Shown here: positions 1 to 11,253 of the stretch, one piece after another | Layout of the letters: each line of letters starts with the position of its first letter | Numbering within the stretch: position 1 is the stretch's first letter | The notes under the pieces: model-generated | Told to the model about the DNA's origin: nothing | Database searches by the model: none | What the model saw: only the letters and a program-made list of their open reading frames with translations | Translations under genes and position numbers: made by a program | Source of the DNA: Brachynemurus nebulosus | Lineage: Eukaryota > Arthropoda > Insecta > Neuroptera > Myrmeleontidae | DNA length: 64,000 bases | Reading direction: 5' to 3' | NCBI GenBank assembly: GCA_035578155.1 | Contig: JAPWDM010000003.1 | Span: 25,176,416 to 25,240,415, forward strand

Positions 1-110
1 ATCCATCGTTTAACAGCGCCAAGATGATTCAATTCATCCACAAAATTTCCAGCCATTTTTTGAATTAAGTCTCTGTTTCCAGATGAAGCACCAGCAGTAA
101 TGGATTCCAT
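1..110 (-). CDS. 5' end of an unrecognised protein-coding gene, cut by the window edge
   Basis: On the minus strand an ATG at 110-108 opens a frame of 36 codons with no stop that runs off the left edge. It begins MESITAGASSGNRDLIQKMA and continues with mixed, protein-like composition unlike the AT-driven random frames elsewhere here. The ATG context (CCAACAATGG, A at -3) suits insect initiation. About 97 nt upstream lies a well-placed TATA box and initiator, so this looks like a first exon with a short leader. I do not recognise the protein. It could be a host gene, a transposon gene or an endogenous viral gene; too little is present to decide. Confidence 0.4.
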   Translation of the reverse strand, partial: MESITAGASSGNRDLIQKMAGNFVDELNHLGAVKRW

Positions 111-203
111 TGTTGGCAACAATTAACTCTTAACACACAACAATTGAAAATTCACAACAATAAGGTTTAATGTTTTTTTCACTAAAGTTTCGAACAAAAT
201 TGT

Positions 204-241
204 AACTGATGAAATTCTGTCGCGTCCTTTTTATAGCAGAA
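204..241 (-). promoter_or_regulatory. TATA box plus arthropod initiator
   Basis: Read on the minus strand, CTATAAAAAGG (236-226) is followed by ATCAGTTAC. The A of the TCAGT initiator is at 207, 28 nt downstream of the first T of the TATA box, which is the canonical spacing. The predicted leader to the ATG at 110 is about 97 nt. I see no convincing downstream promoter element. Compact TATA-plus-CAGT promoters also occur in some insect DNA viruses, so the promoter alone does not show that this is a host gene. Confidence 0.5.
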
Positions 242-253
242 AAAATAGTATGG

Positions 254-493
254 TGACGTCAGCTGTCACACTTTATGTAGCCATACAGGTTAAAACCTGC
301 TGCTTCATTTTCGCATATTAGACAGAAATCTTCGCTATTTGATATCAGTTTACCTTTAGTGACGTCAGCTGGCAATTTATACAAGTTTAAACCTGTTTTC
401 AGATAAAAATATACAATCATATGATAAAATTCATTTTTGCATATTAGAGAGAAATCTTCGCTATTTGATATCAGTTTACCTTTAGTGACGTCA
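254..493. promoter_or_regulatory. Three composite CRE/E-box sites (TGACGTCAGCTG)
   Basis: The 12-mer TGACGTCAGCTG starts at 254, 360 and 486. It fuses a full palindromic cAMP-response element (TGACGTCA, the CREB/ATF class) with an overlapping E-box (CAGCTG). The sites lie upstream of the minus-strand TATA box, roughly 47, 153 and 279 nt from the predicted start. The last two sit in a 126-bp direct repeat. Binding and function are inferred from the motif only. Confidence 0.5.
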
Positions 494-523
494 GCTGACA
501 GTTTAAGCCTGTTTTCAGATAAA
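313..523. repeat. Two copies of a 126-bp promoter-proximal direct repeat
   Basis: The block from GCATATTAGA through the CRE/E-box and CTGTTTTCAGATAAAAATAT occurs at about 313-413 and again at 439-523, offset by 126 bp, with few differences. A third, more diverged partial unit holds the promoter-proximal CRE at 254. The duplication multiplies the regulatory motif upstream of the left-edge gene. Confidence 0.6.
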
Positions 524-642
524 AATATTATAAAATTATGAAAGCAAGGCCATCTTTTAATGGTAAGTTTAACTATCAAAAAGGTTTTCGATGCAATCTA
601 TTGACAATTTTTCAAACTTACACACAGGAATCCAGACTAGCA

Positions 643-733
643 ACGCCATCTAGTAGCGAATTCACAGGCTCGAAGGTGGCTGCGCCATCTAGTAGCAAAT
701 TCACAGGGCTCGAAGGTGGCTGCGCCATCTGTT
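643..733. repeat. Tandem GCGCCATCTAGTAGC repeats
   Basis: A unit of about 40 bp (GCCATCTAGTAGC, then a GAATTCACAGG-like spacer and GCTCGAAGGTGGCT) is repeated. The core (G)CGCCATCT occurs three times, near 644, 683 and 723. Its reverse complement resembles the GC-rich core of CTCF-type insulator sites in metazoa. That resemblance is noted by eye only; binding is untested. The block sits about 440 bp upstream of the left-edge promoter. Confidence 0.35.
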
Positions 734-751
734 AGGGAATTTTTCAGTTCT

Positions 752-860
752 TAGGTTAGAAAAAAACTTTTGTTAGGTTAAGCTAAGTTCGCTTAGGTTT
801 CGTTAGGTTAGGTCAAGGGTTCTGTTAGGTTAGAAAAAAATTTCACTAGATATCGTTAGG
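752..860 (+). repeat. Degenerate TTAGG-like repeats
   Basis: At least six GTTAGGTT or TTAGGTTAG words occur in about 100 bp, interrupted by A-tracts and other sequence. TTAGG is the canonical insect telomere repeat. Here the units are irregular and interrupted, so this is an interstitial or coincidental patch, not a telomere. The following 100 bp (868-975) is a conspicuous GC-rich island (CCGCCGGAGG, CTGCCGAGG) with no recognised feature. Confidence 0.4.
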
Positions 861-1319
861 TTGGAGACCAAATTTTTGCTCCACCCACCGCCGGAGGCTT
901 CTAGAACCGCCTCGGTAGTTTTGCCTCCTGCCGAGGTCGCTCAAAAAGTCGGCAGGTGGGAAGGTGGGCTCCGAATGCCCATATTCCTACTACTCCTTAA
1001 ACCGAACTAAAAGTCTGACAGTATCACATGTTCATTTACATTGTACAATATATAATATTACATTTTTGAATTACTTACGTTAATACTGAAAACCAATATT
1101 TTCTACGTTAAATCAACATTTCCACTAAAAAAAATACTTAATTTATAATATATGTCGGTATACTTATAAATTATTTATAACCCTTCTCTTTTTTTGTAAA
1201 TGTCGTATCCTCGTTAACTGTCACATTTCGAACGAAAAAAGAAATACCCCTGTCGCAGCATCTGCATAACATAGTGAATTTCGAAATATTGGGCACTGGC
1301 GGATCTCATCTAAGACTTG

Positions 1320-2530
1320 TATCCATTTCAAATAATTCAGCTTTCTAAGAGTGAAAGATTTACAAAATCAGTTGAGTAGTTAATTTTTGGCGCTTTTTCG
1401 CAAAAGATGCTTGGCGCATATACCCATCTAAACTAATTTAGCTTTCTAAAAGTAAAAGAATTTTCAAAATCGGCTAGGTAATTTATTTTTGGTATATTTG
1501 GGACCCAAGACTCCGAACGGACTTTGTACAGCATAGTGCTATCCACCTAAAATAAGTTAGTTCTCTAGCAATGAGAAAATATTGAGAATCGGTTCGGTAG
1601 CTTATTTCTATCCTATATAATATAGGATATTTTATCTCTCTAACAGTAAAACTATTTTTAAAACCCGTTGTGTAGTTTTCTATGCCGCATTTGCATCCAC
1701 AGGACAGTTGTGAATCTCAGATAACATACTGTACTTATCTAAAATAGTTTACCTCTGCAATAGTGAAAAAATTTTCACAATCGGTCAGTTATTTTATTTT
1801 TGACACTTCTGGGTCCCATGGACTTTGACGGACATTACATAACGTAATCTATAACTATCTAAAATAGTTTAGCTCTCTAACAGCGAAAAAATTTTCAAAA
1901 TCGGTCGCTTATTTTATTTTTGACTTCTAGATCCAATGGACCTTAGCGGACCTTGCATGAGGTAATCTATATCTTTCTAAAATAGTTTAGCTCTCTAACA
2001 GTGAAAAAATTTTCAAAATCAGTCGGTTATTGTATTTTTGACACTTTTAAATCCAATGGACCCTAGCGGACCTTACATAAGGTAATCTATATCTATCTAA
2101 AATAGTTCAGCTCTCTAACAGTGAAAAAATTTTCAATATCGGTCGGTTAGTTGATTGTGGACATTTTTGGGTCCCATGGACCTTGGCGGACCTTACATTA
2201 TGTATTCTATATCTATCTAAAATAGTTTAGCCCTTTGACAGTGAAAAAATTTTCAAAATCGGTCGCTTATTTTATTTTTGACACTTCTAGATCCAATGGA
2301 CTTTAGCGGACCTTGCATGAGGTAATCTATATCTTTCTAAAATAGTTTAGCTCTCTAACAGTGAAAAAATTTTCAAAATCGATCGGTTAGTTTATTTTTA
2401 ACACTTTTGGGTCCCATGGACCCTGGCGGACCTTACATTACGTAATCTATATCTGTCTAAAATATCTAAAATAGCTTAGATCTTTGACAGTGAAAAAAGT
2501 TTCAAAATCGATCTAGTTCTTTAAAATTTT
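1320..2530 (-). repeat. About 120-bp tandem repeat array in A1
   Basis: About ten units of 119-120 bp. Each contains CTAAAATAGTTTAGCTCTCT, an AACAGTGAAAAAATTTTC box, an ATCGGTCGGTTA box and a GGACCTTRCGG-like box with ACATTACGTAATC. Units near 1860-2450 are most alike; those near the 3' end (1320-1700) are diverged, as expected if the array grows internally. It is the reverse complement of the array at 42890-44620. Confidence 0.85.
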
Positions 2531-3048
2531 TGTCCTGGCATATAAACAATATTATTATGTTATCTTTCTATAATATTTAATAATATTATATCATGACATT
2601 ACCTTCATTATCTTGTTCATTTAAAATTCAATAAAATATCTGGTTAATTATAATTTAAAAAAATGAGACAGAGATATGGTATTTATAATACCTACATAGA
2701 TTTTGAATAACTACCGTTTGTTTTACGTAAAAAAAATGAAATTTTTGTATATGTTATAAGCAACTGAGATAGAAATATAAATTAATTATTACAATGACAA
2801 AGAGAGCAAAATAAGGCAAAAGTGAAAATTACGATTTTCTCGAAAACTACTTAACATAGAAAGAAAATTATAAGAACATTTTCTTCATAATTTTTTCTTT
2901 CCTTTTCAACGATGTAAAAATGGCCAGAAAACCTACTTCTGGGCATCCGACGTGTCTGGCTAACGAACTTAGCCAAGCCAATTCAGAATCCAGTCCGCAC
3001 ACAAAATTTCATAAGCGTTAGACGTTTCGTTCGAGAGTTATCGTGGGA

Positions 3049-3190
<142 letters not shown>

Positions 3191-3314
3191 ATTTTAGTGA
3201 ATATCATTTTCGTATTCTAGGGACCTCAAAACATATTTCTGCCATAGTCCCGGACTCAGATTGCGTCATGAGACCTACTGTAATAGCTGAATTTCGAGGT
3301 TTCGAAATTCGCTA

Positions 3315-6300
3315 AAAAAGTTCCAACAGAAAATGTGTGAGGGTGATAATTGAAAGCTTACTGTATGGGTATTACAAACTTGAAAACTCGAAAAATTAAT
3401 GAACAAAAACAATCCACTTTTAATTGCTTAATAATGAAAATGTTGCCGCTTCATGTAACACGGCGAATAAATAATTTTAGGAAAAGAGCGTACTAACGTT
3501 CAGTAGTAGCGTGACGCTTAATCATATATTATTCAATAGATCGACACGGCAAGTTAATTTTTAATAAAGTTTCTACAGAAAAAAGTGAAAGATTTTAATC
3601 AATGACAAAACTGAGAATTTTAATTATATCAAAGATATTGTTATAGAATTCTGAAACCGTGCTCCTAGAAATAATTTACGTACCACAAAAGTATAATTAT
3701 TTGCAAAAAAAAATATACATACCTATACTATATCATAGAAAATTGACACTAAATGTAGCTTAACTGTTAAAAGAAGCTAACAGCGCAGTTGTAGGAAGAA
3801 TTTTCCCGTCCTGAAGAATTTTTTGAAACCTGTTAAGGGGCAGGGATGAGGGCCAGTAACTAATAAGGGATTGATATATAAGCTTTTATGAACAATAGCG
3901 AAAAAAGTCAATAAAAAGATCATTTCCTCCGAAGGATACAAAAAATGAAAATTTATTTACCATTTTAGGAGAATATAGTACCATTTTTTAGGAAACTTGT
4001 CGGAAAGTTGTGGCATGTTTCGATCAATACGAACATTATCAAATACTACATAGTGCTTTATTTAAATATTAAATACATCTTATAAAAAGAGTATTAATGG
4101 CAAGATGGATAAACTTAGAAGGGATCAAAATAATAGGAAGAGTCAATCCTACTATATTACTCATCTCAGCACTAGTACTCTTTTTAGACACGACCTAATA
4201 TTATTCCAATTAGAGACGGAAATGGCTCCAGGCTACAATTAATTCTATTTAAAATTAAAAAATTACTTTTAAATATTTCCCTAATGCTTTGGCAAATGTT
4301 GATATTTACTTGAATTACAAGTCATGGTAGACCAAATGGTCGGAAAACGACATTTCATATTACGCGATCTAATGTTATTCTAATTAATGGCGAAAATGAT
4401 TTCAGGCTACAAGAATTCTATTTAAAATAAAATAATTGCTCTTAAACATTTCTGTAATACTGTATTTTCTGCGTTCTTCCGTGTTATGGAAATACCTTGC
4501 GATATGGGAATTAGTTCTAACTTCCTACAGTGACAGTTCACAGCGCCTATCCAGTTGCAATCAATAATTATTGTTTTACTTTTAATGAATATATTCAAAC
4601 AATAAAAAGCGGCCAAACCTTTTTTCCGTATTTCAAGTTTTCTCATTAATAAATACAGAATAAATAAAAGGAACTGTTATTTGATATTTGTCTCATTATA
4701 TTTAAAAGATATTTTTAATGATCTATTTATTTAAAAAAAAATGGATGTGAAAAGCACATAATTACATTTTTTTAACAATTGTTTAACATTGTTATTGGGG
4801 ACATTATTTTGTGCAATTATAGACACCTATTGATCTCCAAGGAGAAAGTAAAATCAATGAAAAGGTATACTTCGTAAATAATTGTTGTTTTAACAACTTG
4901 TAATGCATCAGGAATATACAATAGCAACGACGTACAAATTGCCTAAGAAATTGTTACTTCTTGTATAATTTGTTCTATTTGCATGAGATTTATTTTCACG
5001 CTTACTAATAAAATTACAATTTTATACAATTTACCGTATTATATGCACATATGTATTGACATTATCACGTATATACATTGCGGCTCAGTAACTACTATAC
5101 ACTATCCCAAAGTTATTTAATGACAAACAACACTATAGTAATAAAATATACCTATGAAATACTCCAGTAGAAAAATGACATTTAACTACAGGCGTTTTAC
5201 CTTCTAAAAATCCTCCCAAGCTTAATACAGTTACTAAAAGAGAAAACAGAAAACATAGCATAAGAGACAACTGACTAGTGTCGGAAATTATGAATATTTA
5301 TAAACGGTTTGGTTTTAAAATTATACGTTTTTAATATTTAATAAAAAGTAATAATTACAAAGGAAACAAAAGAAACGAAAGCGCAGCAAAATATTAAAAA
5401 TGATGAAGTTAAATTTAAGGAGATTGGTGTGCAAAAAGAGTAAATATTTTTAAGATTATTTTGCATTTTACTTACTAATTTCATTTTTAGATTAATAAAC
5501 AAAAATGGTATATAGACCGATAAAAATTTTATAAATAATCTTCTTGATAATTTATTCATCAATCATCAATTCATCACATATTGATTTACCACTGAAGGTA
5601 AAGAATTTGTACCTACTTCGAAATACGCTTGTACAATCGTATTTAAATACTAGATCAGAAAGTTTCCAAACATAAACAATAATCTGTGCATAAACATATT
5701 AAGAAAGAAAACTGAACAAAATTATTTTGTAAATATTTATTAGTAAATGCAATAAGTCATAAATATGGAAGATTAGTTTATTTTACATTACATTTCAGGT
5801 TAATTAATAAATTCCAACGCGCAGATAAAATAAAATGAAACAAATCAATATTTTTGATTCCTTTTTTGGTAGTTTTTGAGTATACATTTATATATCTCAT
5901 TCAGAAGATCGGTCCGGATGACGTCACATTCATCTATCAAAAGATTAAATAGATTGCCTTGGTATCCATAATATAATGTGTGTATGCCGTGATAATTAAC
6001 ATTATTTAACGCACTACTTTCTCATAAGGTCTCTATTCGTTTTAAAGAAACTGGATATGAAATGAGCCACAATCACACAGCAATGCACATATTATAGGTT
6101 ATATTATGTAGATTAATTATATCAATGTATAATTGAGGTAGCCAAATACGACCAGGATGCGATCTAATATTAATCTGTAATATAGTAATCAATGCAATAA
6201 CCGATGGTAGTAACGTTTTTAAATAATTATTGTCAAAATATAATATTGATAATAATTTAATTTTTTTTTTTTTTTTTTTTTTTGAGAACAGACTGCAAAA

Positions 6301-6573
6301 TTTTGAAAAAAATGTGGTATTTGCTTTATTTTCAAAATACCTACGTATACGAATTATGTCCTGCAATAATTATAATCCCATTTGTTTCAAAATGGACAAT
6401 ACATTATATTCCTTAAATTTCACCCGTCTCACTCTGTTACCTGCCTCAAGAAAGATGCCTACAAACTGGCTTTACGCTTTGTCTAGTAGTATAATATAAT
6501 AGTGTTCATTGATCTGTGTCCACAGTGTATGTATTTATTACCTATGCATGGAAACTGCTTTTAAAAATAATAG

Positions 6574-6577
<4 letters not shown>
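3315..6577. other. AT-rich intergenic stretch, nothing recognised
   Basis: No open frame with protein-like composition, no TIR pair and no RNA gene was seen on either strand. A 23-bp poly-T run lies at 6261-6283. The short frames near 4422-4646, 5338-5562 and 6073-6499 have low-complexity composition and no recognisable motif. Confidence 0.5.

Positions 6578-6664
<87 letters not shown>
6578..6664. repeat. (TA)n microsatellite
   Basis: About 87 bp of uninterrupted TA, immediately left of the TIR element at 6689-7404. That element may have inserted beside or within it. Confidence 0.95.
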
Positions 6665-6666
<2 letters not shown>

Positions 6667-6688
6667 GTGTAAATATGCAAATCAATAT

Positions 6689-7404
6689 TTGTGTCGCCTA
6701 GTATCAAAATCTACTAAATGCACTTTTCGAATTTTTTAATTTTTTAGGGCTATTAATTTTTAAATGCAACAAGGCATATGCCCTTAACATTTTTTGTTGT
6801 AATTTTAATTGCTTACTAAAGAAATCTACAACTGAAATATAACATAATTTTCAAATCCTGCTAAAATTACATTGAAAACTTTACAAATCCTGCTAATTAC
6901 CTATACATAACCTATATTTTAGATTTTAACCGTTCAAATTTTAATTTTTTCACTGACATGCGGGACGTATGAAGTATAAAATTATGTGTTCACGTAAATA
7001 AGTGTAGATGTAAATGAATTACTAAGTAAGCACTTTGGTTTTAAGTGACAAAATGAAAATAGTTTACAATATTACAAAACAACTTGTATCGTCTAATCCT
7101 GATACATCCAATATTGCTGAGTCAAGTTTTTTTTAATAAATTTTCCTTATAATTTCTGTTTTAAAACGCACTTTATATAAATATTACTATCAAAACCTAC
7201 TAAATTCAAATAATTTTGATTAAAAAAGGGGTAAAACGATAATTTTGTTTTTTGATAATAGTACTAAGCATCTTTTTTACCTTGTTAATTAATATAATTA
7301 TGACTTTTTAATCGAAAAATTAATTTTAAACTGAGTTATGGTTTTTTGCGATTTCCCACGATCTTTATAAAGTGGAGTTAGTAGATTTTGATACTAGGCA
7401 ACTC
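6689..7404. mobile_element. TIR element with reiterated terminal word (GCCTAGTATCAAAATCTA)
   Basis: GCCTAGTATCAAAATCTACT near 6695 is inverted near 7380-7400 (AGTAGATTTTGATACTAGGC). A related word, ACTATCAAAACCTACTAAAT, recurs internally near 7187. The true outer ends are unclear because homology fades beyond the shared word and the left flank runs into (TA)n. It resembles the other word-reiterating elements but lacks a clear TA target duplication. No coding remnant seen. Confidence 0.45.
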
Positions 7405-8516
7405 ATTTGTCAATCGACAAGCAATTTTATTTTTACCACTTACTTTTTCTAATTTTTTTTAAATTATACAGTCTGTTTCAGAGAAGCAGAAACATATAAA
7501 TTTTAACATGGGTATCTATAGTTAATTCAGCATAACCTCTTTTTATCGGACTGCGCCAGAAGGATTTTAATATGTTTAGGAAATATGTATGTACTATGTA
7601 CCTATGTATCTGACTATGCCTGTTTTTGTGGTGCAGCCTGCAGCCTAAACGGCTTAACAGATTTTGGTATAGAAAGTGTCGTTGGATTCGTCTTAATTTG
7701 GAGAGTGCTATCGCCTACATCAAAATTCATCCCAAAAATAAGGGATAATAATTTATATAGTAAACCATTAGATCTATAAACGTGAAAATTTACAAACAGG
7801 TTCCTTATGTAAGATAAGGGAGCACCAAGAGATTTTTATACGATTTTTGTACACGGTTTTTACAAAAAAATACGTACCAAGAGAATGGAAAGTAAAAAAA
7901 TAGGAAACTGGAACATTTATTTGCGGTAAGGTTATATTAAACATTTTGTCAGTACTTTACTGAAATAACTGGAGAACTGTCAACGAATGGAAAAAACAAA
8001 TCAATTGTATGTACCTACATGTAGATTTATAAAGTTGAAATCATTAATGATATTTCAGCAAATGCACTTTAAGAATAGTCTGATTTTTAAACATCAGATG
8101 TCATTCCCTCATTCAACAGATCCCAATAGTAATCGGCCCAAATTTAAAGAATGCACAAATTTCTAGAATTAATTCTGATAAAGTGACCACGTCAACAATT
8201 TAAAGCATTTCGATACATTGCGCACAATGTTGTCCGTTATGCATTGGAGAAAAAAAATGTTATCGTCAACTACACAGTATTAGGGATGGTCTGGACTACC
8301 ATTTTGCTTTTTATCTCAACAACAACAGAAAACAATTATTCTTTTCTTTTATTCCTTTATTTTTACAAAGAATTGTGCATTATTCTTATTTACAATAAAT
8401 TTAAAGGTTTGTGCCTTACTCTAGTAAAACCACTTACAAATACTGTAACTATTTTCAACCTAACTGATCATTGTTAAACAAGTAGAAGTTATAAAATTAT
8501 TATCTATATATTATTA
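7405..8516. other. Intergenic stretch with a possible old repeat remnant
   Basis: Around 7555-7700 a segment (CTGCGCCAGAAGG; AACGGCTTAACAGATTTTGG) resembles the internal units of common insect interspersed repeats. A 64-residue frame across it (7585-7779) is not convincing. The rest shows no recognisable feature. Confidence 0.35.
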
Positions 8517-8524
8517 GTGTAAAG

Positions 8525-9303
8525 AAGTATTTTTCAACCTTTTTCATGGCGCGACCCCCCTAGTATGGAAAAATATTTCGCGACCTCTTAAAATAAAAAA
8601 ATATTTCGCAACCCCTACCCTCTGCTATTTCTAACTTTTATTTTATTTTAAGTTATAAATATCGAATCCGTTTATCATATTTTCAGTTATGTGTCAATTA
8701 AATATATACGTAACAAATAATTTTAAACAGGCATATTTTTATATCGACATCGAAGTTGACGACTTATAGTAGCTTCTGAACGCGCGCGTGACTTGTGTGA
8801 GCGAGATATAGCGCGATGTGATGAGCGCTGCATGGAGCATGAGGCGAGTAAAGGATGGCACTTTTGAATTCTTTGAATTGTGAATTCGCTTTGAATTGTG
8901 TTTAAATTTATTGAATTGACTTGTTTGTGTAGTAGTTTTGCTCACTGTCTTTTATTGTTTAATATCCAAAATTATGTGCTCATGGTAATTATTGAAAATG
9001 TATGCGCTTCTGGAAAGATATGCAAAACAGTCAACTTCAAGTTCCAATGAAAGTAATGAACAAAAGCAAAAAAAAGCGTCTAAATAATGACAATTACTTA
9101 CTTAAAACTCGGATTTACTGTTATTGAAAATTAGCCACAGTTATTTGATTTGAAATTTTATGAAGCGAAAATATGAAACAATGACATTAATGTAACCTTT
9201 AATTATAACCTTTTCTTTGTTAAACATTATATATTTAATTAGAGTGGTTTTTTTGTTAAAGTAACTGCGACTCCCTTCGCGACCCACAGGTTGAAAAACA
9301 TTG
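8525..9303. mobile_element. Non-autonomous hAT-like transposon with 8-bp target duplication
   Basis: The ends are imperfect inverted repeats: AAGTATTTTTCAACCT at 8525, and at the right the complement of CAATGTTTTTCAACCT. Subterminal GCGACCCCC and its inverted GCGACTCCC/GCGACCCA counterpart are typical of hAT elements. The element is flanked exactly by GTGTAAAG at 8517-8524 and 9304-9311, the 8-bp duplication expected of hAT integration. At 779 bp it is too short for a full transposase and holds only a possible N-terminal remnant. The GC-richer patch at 8770-8850 may be an old promoter or first-exon region. Confidence 0.8.
8998..9087 (+). pseudogene. Possible N-terminal remnant of hAT transposase
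   Basis: A 29-codon frame starting ATG at 8998 encodes MYALLERYAKQSTSSSNESN and then a Lys/Gln-rich stretch before a stop. A short basic, serine-rich N-terminus is common in hAT transposases, and the position inside the hAT-like element supports this reading. It is short and has no zinc-finger or catalytic motif, so the assignment is tentative. Confidence 0.25.
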
Positions 9304-9536
9304 GTGTAAAGTGTAAGGGGAAGGCTACGTGTGAATTTACACTTTATCTAAAAGTACTTTTACATATTTTCTACTGTGTATATTGTATCGGCTGTAGTGT
9401 CCAAAGTTATATCATTTCACAAATTATAAACAGGATTAGATTATTAGATATTAGATTAGAATTTTTTAAAGTGCACTATTGGTTAGAGCGTCTACTTTGT
9501 ATGGTCCATTGATAACTAATTTTCACTGTGTTTTAA

Positions 9537-9860
9537 CACGTTAATGGTCATGAACTGTACAGCATCAAGCTAAAGACACCACACTATAAAAATACAACGT
9601 CACCAATTCCGTATAAGGCGTACGCCAACAAGGTATACAAACCGTTCGCTCTCTGCTTAGTTACCAATGGTACCAGAGCGGTCAAATCTGGTCTCTGATA
9701 CTTTACACATTGTGCAGACGATCTGTTATCGCTGTCAAAACTTCACAACTATTTGCCTAGGTAGGGAGCGAGCTACAGTTGTTTATGTATAGGTTTATTA
9801 GTTGTCAAAACAGTGTACCAGTTGGTCATTTCGTCACAATTCTTCATGACCGTAAATGTG
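9537..9860. mobile_element. piggyBac-like MITE
   Basis: The ends CACGTTAATGGTCATGAA (left) and CACATTTACGGTCATGAA (complement of the right end) form 18-bp inverted repeats. The left flank is TTAA (9533-9536) and the right flank is TTAT (9861-9864), consistent with a TTAA target duplication with one later mutation. The 324-bp interior is non-coding. Confidence 0.5.
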
Positions 9861-9864
9861 TTAT

Positions 9865-10201
9865 TTTATTTTATTTTTTGGATCGAGGCCCATCAGAGCT
9901 TGTGGGTCTATAGGTAATCGAGTACTTTGTCTGTTTAGAAGCCCGGTTTTGATTAAACAAGGGTGTGTACTTTCGCACACTAAAAGCGATTGATTTTTTT
10001 TTAAATTTTTGCACTAAATTTTCGACCGAGAGAAATGGGAAAGACTGGATTTTCTACTTTCGACTGGATATGCATCAATTTCTTCGGAGTTTATTCGGTT
10101 GATAAGGTCTGAGATTATAGACCGATAGACAAGCAAAGATGTGAAATCGACAAACAAACAAAAATATAAAACTTCAAAATAAGTCAAAACTCCTTTTTGT
10201 G
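9865..10201. other. Intergenic, nothing recognised
   Basis: AT-rich sequence between the piggyBac-like MITE and the mariner remnant, with no coding, RNA or inverted-repeat feature seen. Confidence 0.5.
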
Positions 10202-10203
10202 TA

Positions 10204-10783
10204 CGAGGGCTGTTCAAAAAGTATCGGACTTTTGTTAACTAAAAGTGCATTTATTGAACTAGAGCTACAAACCTCTAATCCTTCAAAGTAATCTCCTTGG
10301 TGATGCACACACTTCTCCCAGCCTTTCTGCCACTGTTCAAAAAATTTCTGGAAGGCATCTTTTGTAATGCTGTTAAGCTCGGCCGTTGTATTTTATTTAA
10401 TGTCTTCTCTTTCTTGAAATCGAGTTCCTTCCAGAGGCATTTTCAGCTTAGGAAATAACTAGAAGCCATATCACAGGGAGCCATGTCGGGGGAGTACGGA
10501 GCTGGGCGAACCAGAGGAGTGTTGTTTTTAGGGAGAAAACTCTGAATTAGATGTGCAGAGTGGGCAGGTGCATTGTCATGATGGAGCCTGTTGAATCTTG
10601 CCAATTGTTTCCACTTGTGAATCGCCAAGCTTTTGGCAAAATTTAATGCAGTAACGCCGCTCAAGTTTTTCTGTCATTTTATAACTTGATAAAAACCGCC
10701 GAGCACAACAGAAAGGTCTACACTACTAGGCTAATTGCCGCCGACTGAAGCTTTGTCATGACACGAAACAGTGCATGCGCGCG
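10204..10783 (-). mobile_element. Mariner transposon, 3' portion (split by the errantivirus)
   Basis: The left terminal repeat CGAGGGCTGTTCAAAAAGTA starts at 10204, preceded by TA. Its inverted partner ends at 20732, on the far side of the LTR element. The segment carries the C-terminal part of a mariner transposase on the minus strand. Together the two mariner pieces total about 680 bp against roughly 1.3 kb for a complete mariner, so it had already suffered an internal deletion. The junction with the LTR element is at CGCG (10780-10783), duplicated at 20630-20633. Confidence 0.85.
10230..10664 (-). pseudogene. Mariner transposase C-terminal remnant
   Basis: The minus-strand frame from 10664 contains RLHHDNAPAHSAHLIQSF, the block with the second catalytic Asp of mariner transposases. 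It then has APYSPDMAPCD, the block with the third Asp (D34D class). After MAPCD the frame is broken, where the family has FWLFPKLK. The matching sequence resumes in another frame as PKLKMPLEGTRFQER and meets a stop (TAA near 10397). It then continues with recognisable C-terminal sequence (KFFEQWQKGWEKCVHHQGDY). The N-terminal DNA-binding half and first catalytic Asp are missing. It is a dead fragment. Confidence 0.85.
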
Positions 10784-11241
10784 AGTAAAATAACTTGTTC
10801 GAAGGATTTAGTTAAAAAAAAATTTATTTTTAATTTTTACAAAAATTTTACAATGATAACTAACAATTAATTTTCAGTAATAATTTGGGCAGTGTTTTTG
10901 CCTATTTCGTAAATTTGAAAAATAAGAATTCATTCTTTTATTGATTGTATTTGCTTTATATACAATTTTTAGTGTGAGGAAGTTATTTCGTCACACATCC
11001 GTTAAAAAATACCTAATTTGCAAATTTGACAATTTTATTGAATTAAAATTGATATTTTTACTTAAATAATTTGTTAATAAAATATATGAAATAAAATATT
11101 ATTTTCTGAAATAAAATGAATTAAAAATATAATTTTTTGTATTAGAAATAAATAAAATAGATATCTAAATTTTAAGGAAAAATCCATTGAAGTCAAATTA
11201 ATATTATTTATATGAGTATAAACTAAGCCTAAACTGTAACT
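10784..11241 (-). repeat. 3' LTR of the errantivirus
   Basis: 458 bp, starting AGTAAAATAACTTG and ending AAACTGTAACT on the plus strand. Compared with the LTR at 20171-20629 it has nine rather than ten A residues in one run (near 10814) and T instead of A near 10893. No other difference was seen on reading both copies. It is preceded, in transcription order, by a purine-rich tract. Confidence 0.95.
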
Positions 11242-11253
11242 CCTCCCCTCTTA
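11242..11253 (-). other. Polypurine tract
   Basis: On the minus strand AAGAGGGGAGG directly abuts the 3' LTR and overlaps the env stop codon. This is the expected position and composition of the primer for plus-strand DNA synthesis in LTR retroelements. Confidence 0.85.

Noticed and set aside
752..860. Telomere array (TTAGG)n
   Set aside because: The units are irregular, interrupted by A-tracts and only about 100 bp long, so this is at most an interstitial patch.
1320..2530. CRISPR array, suggested by regular spacing of a repeated word
   Set aside because: Whole 120-bp units are repeated, with no unique spacers, in a eukaryotic transposon; it is an ordinary tandem array.
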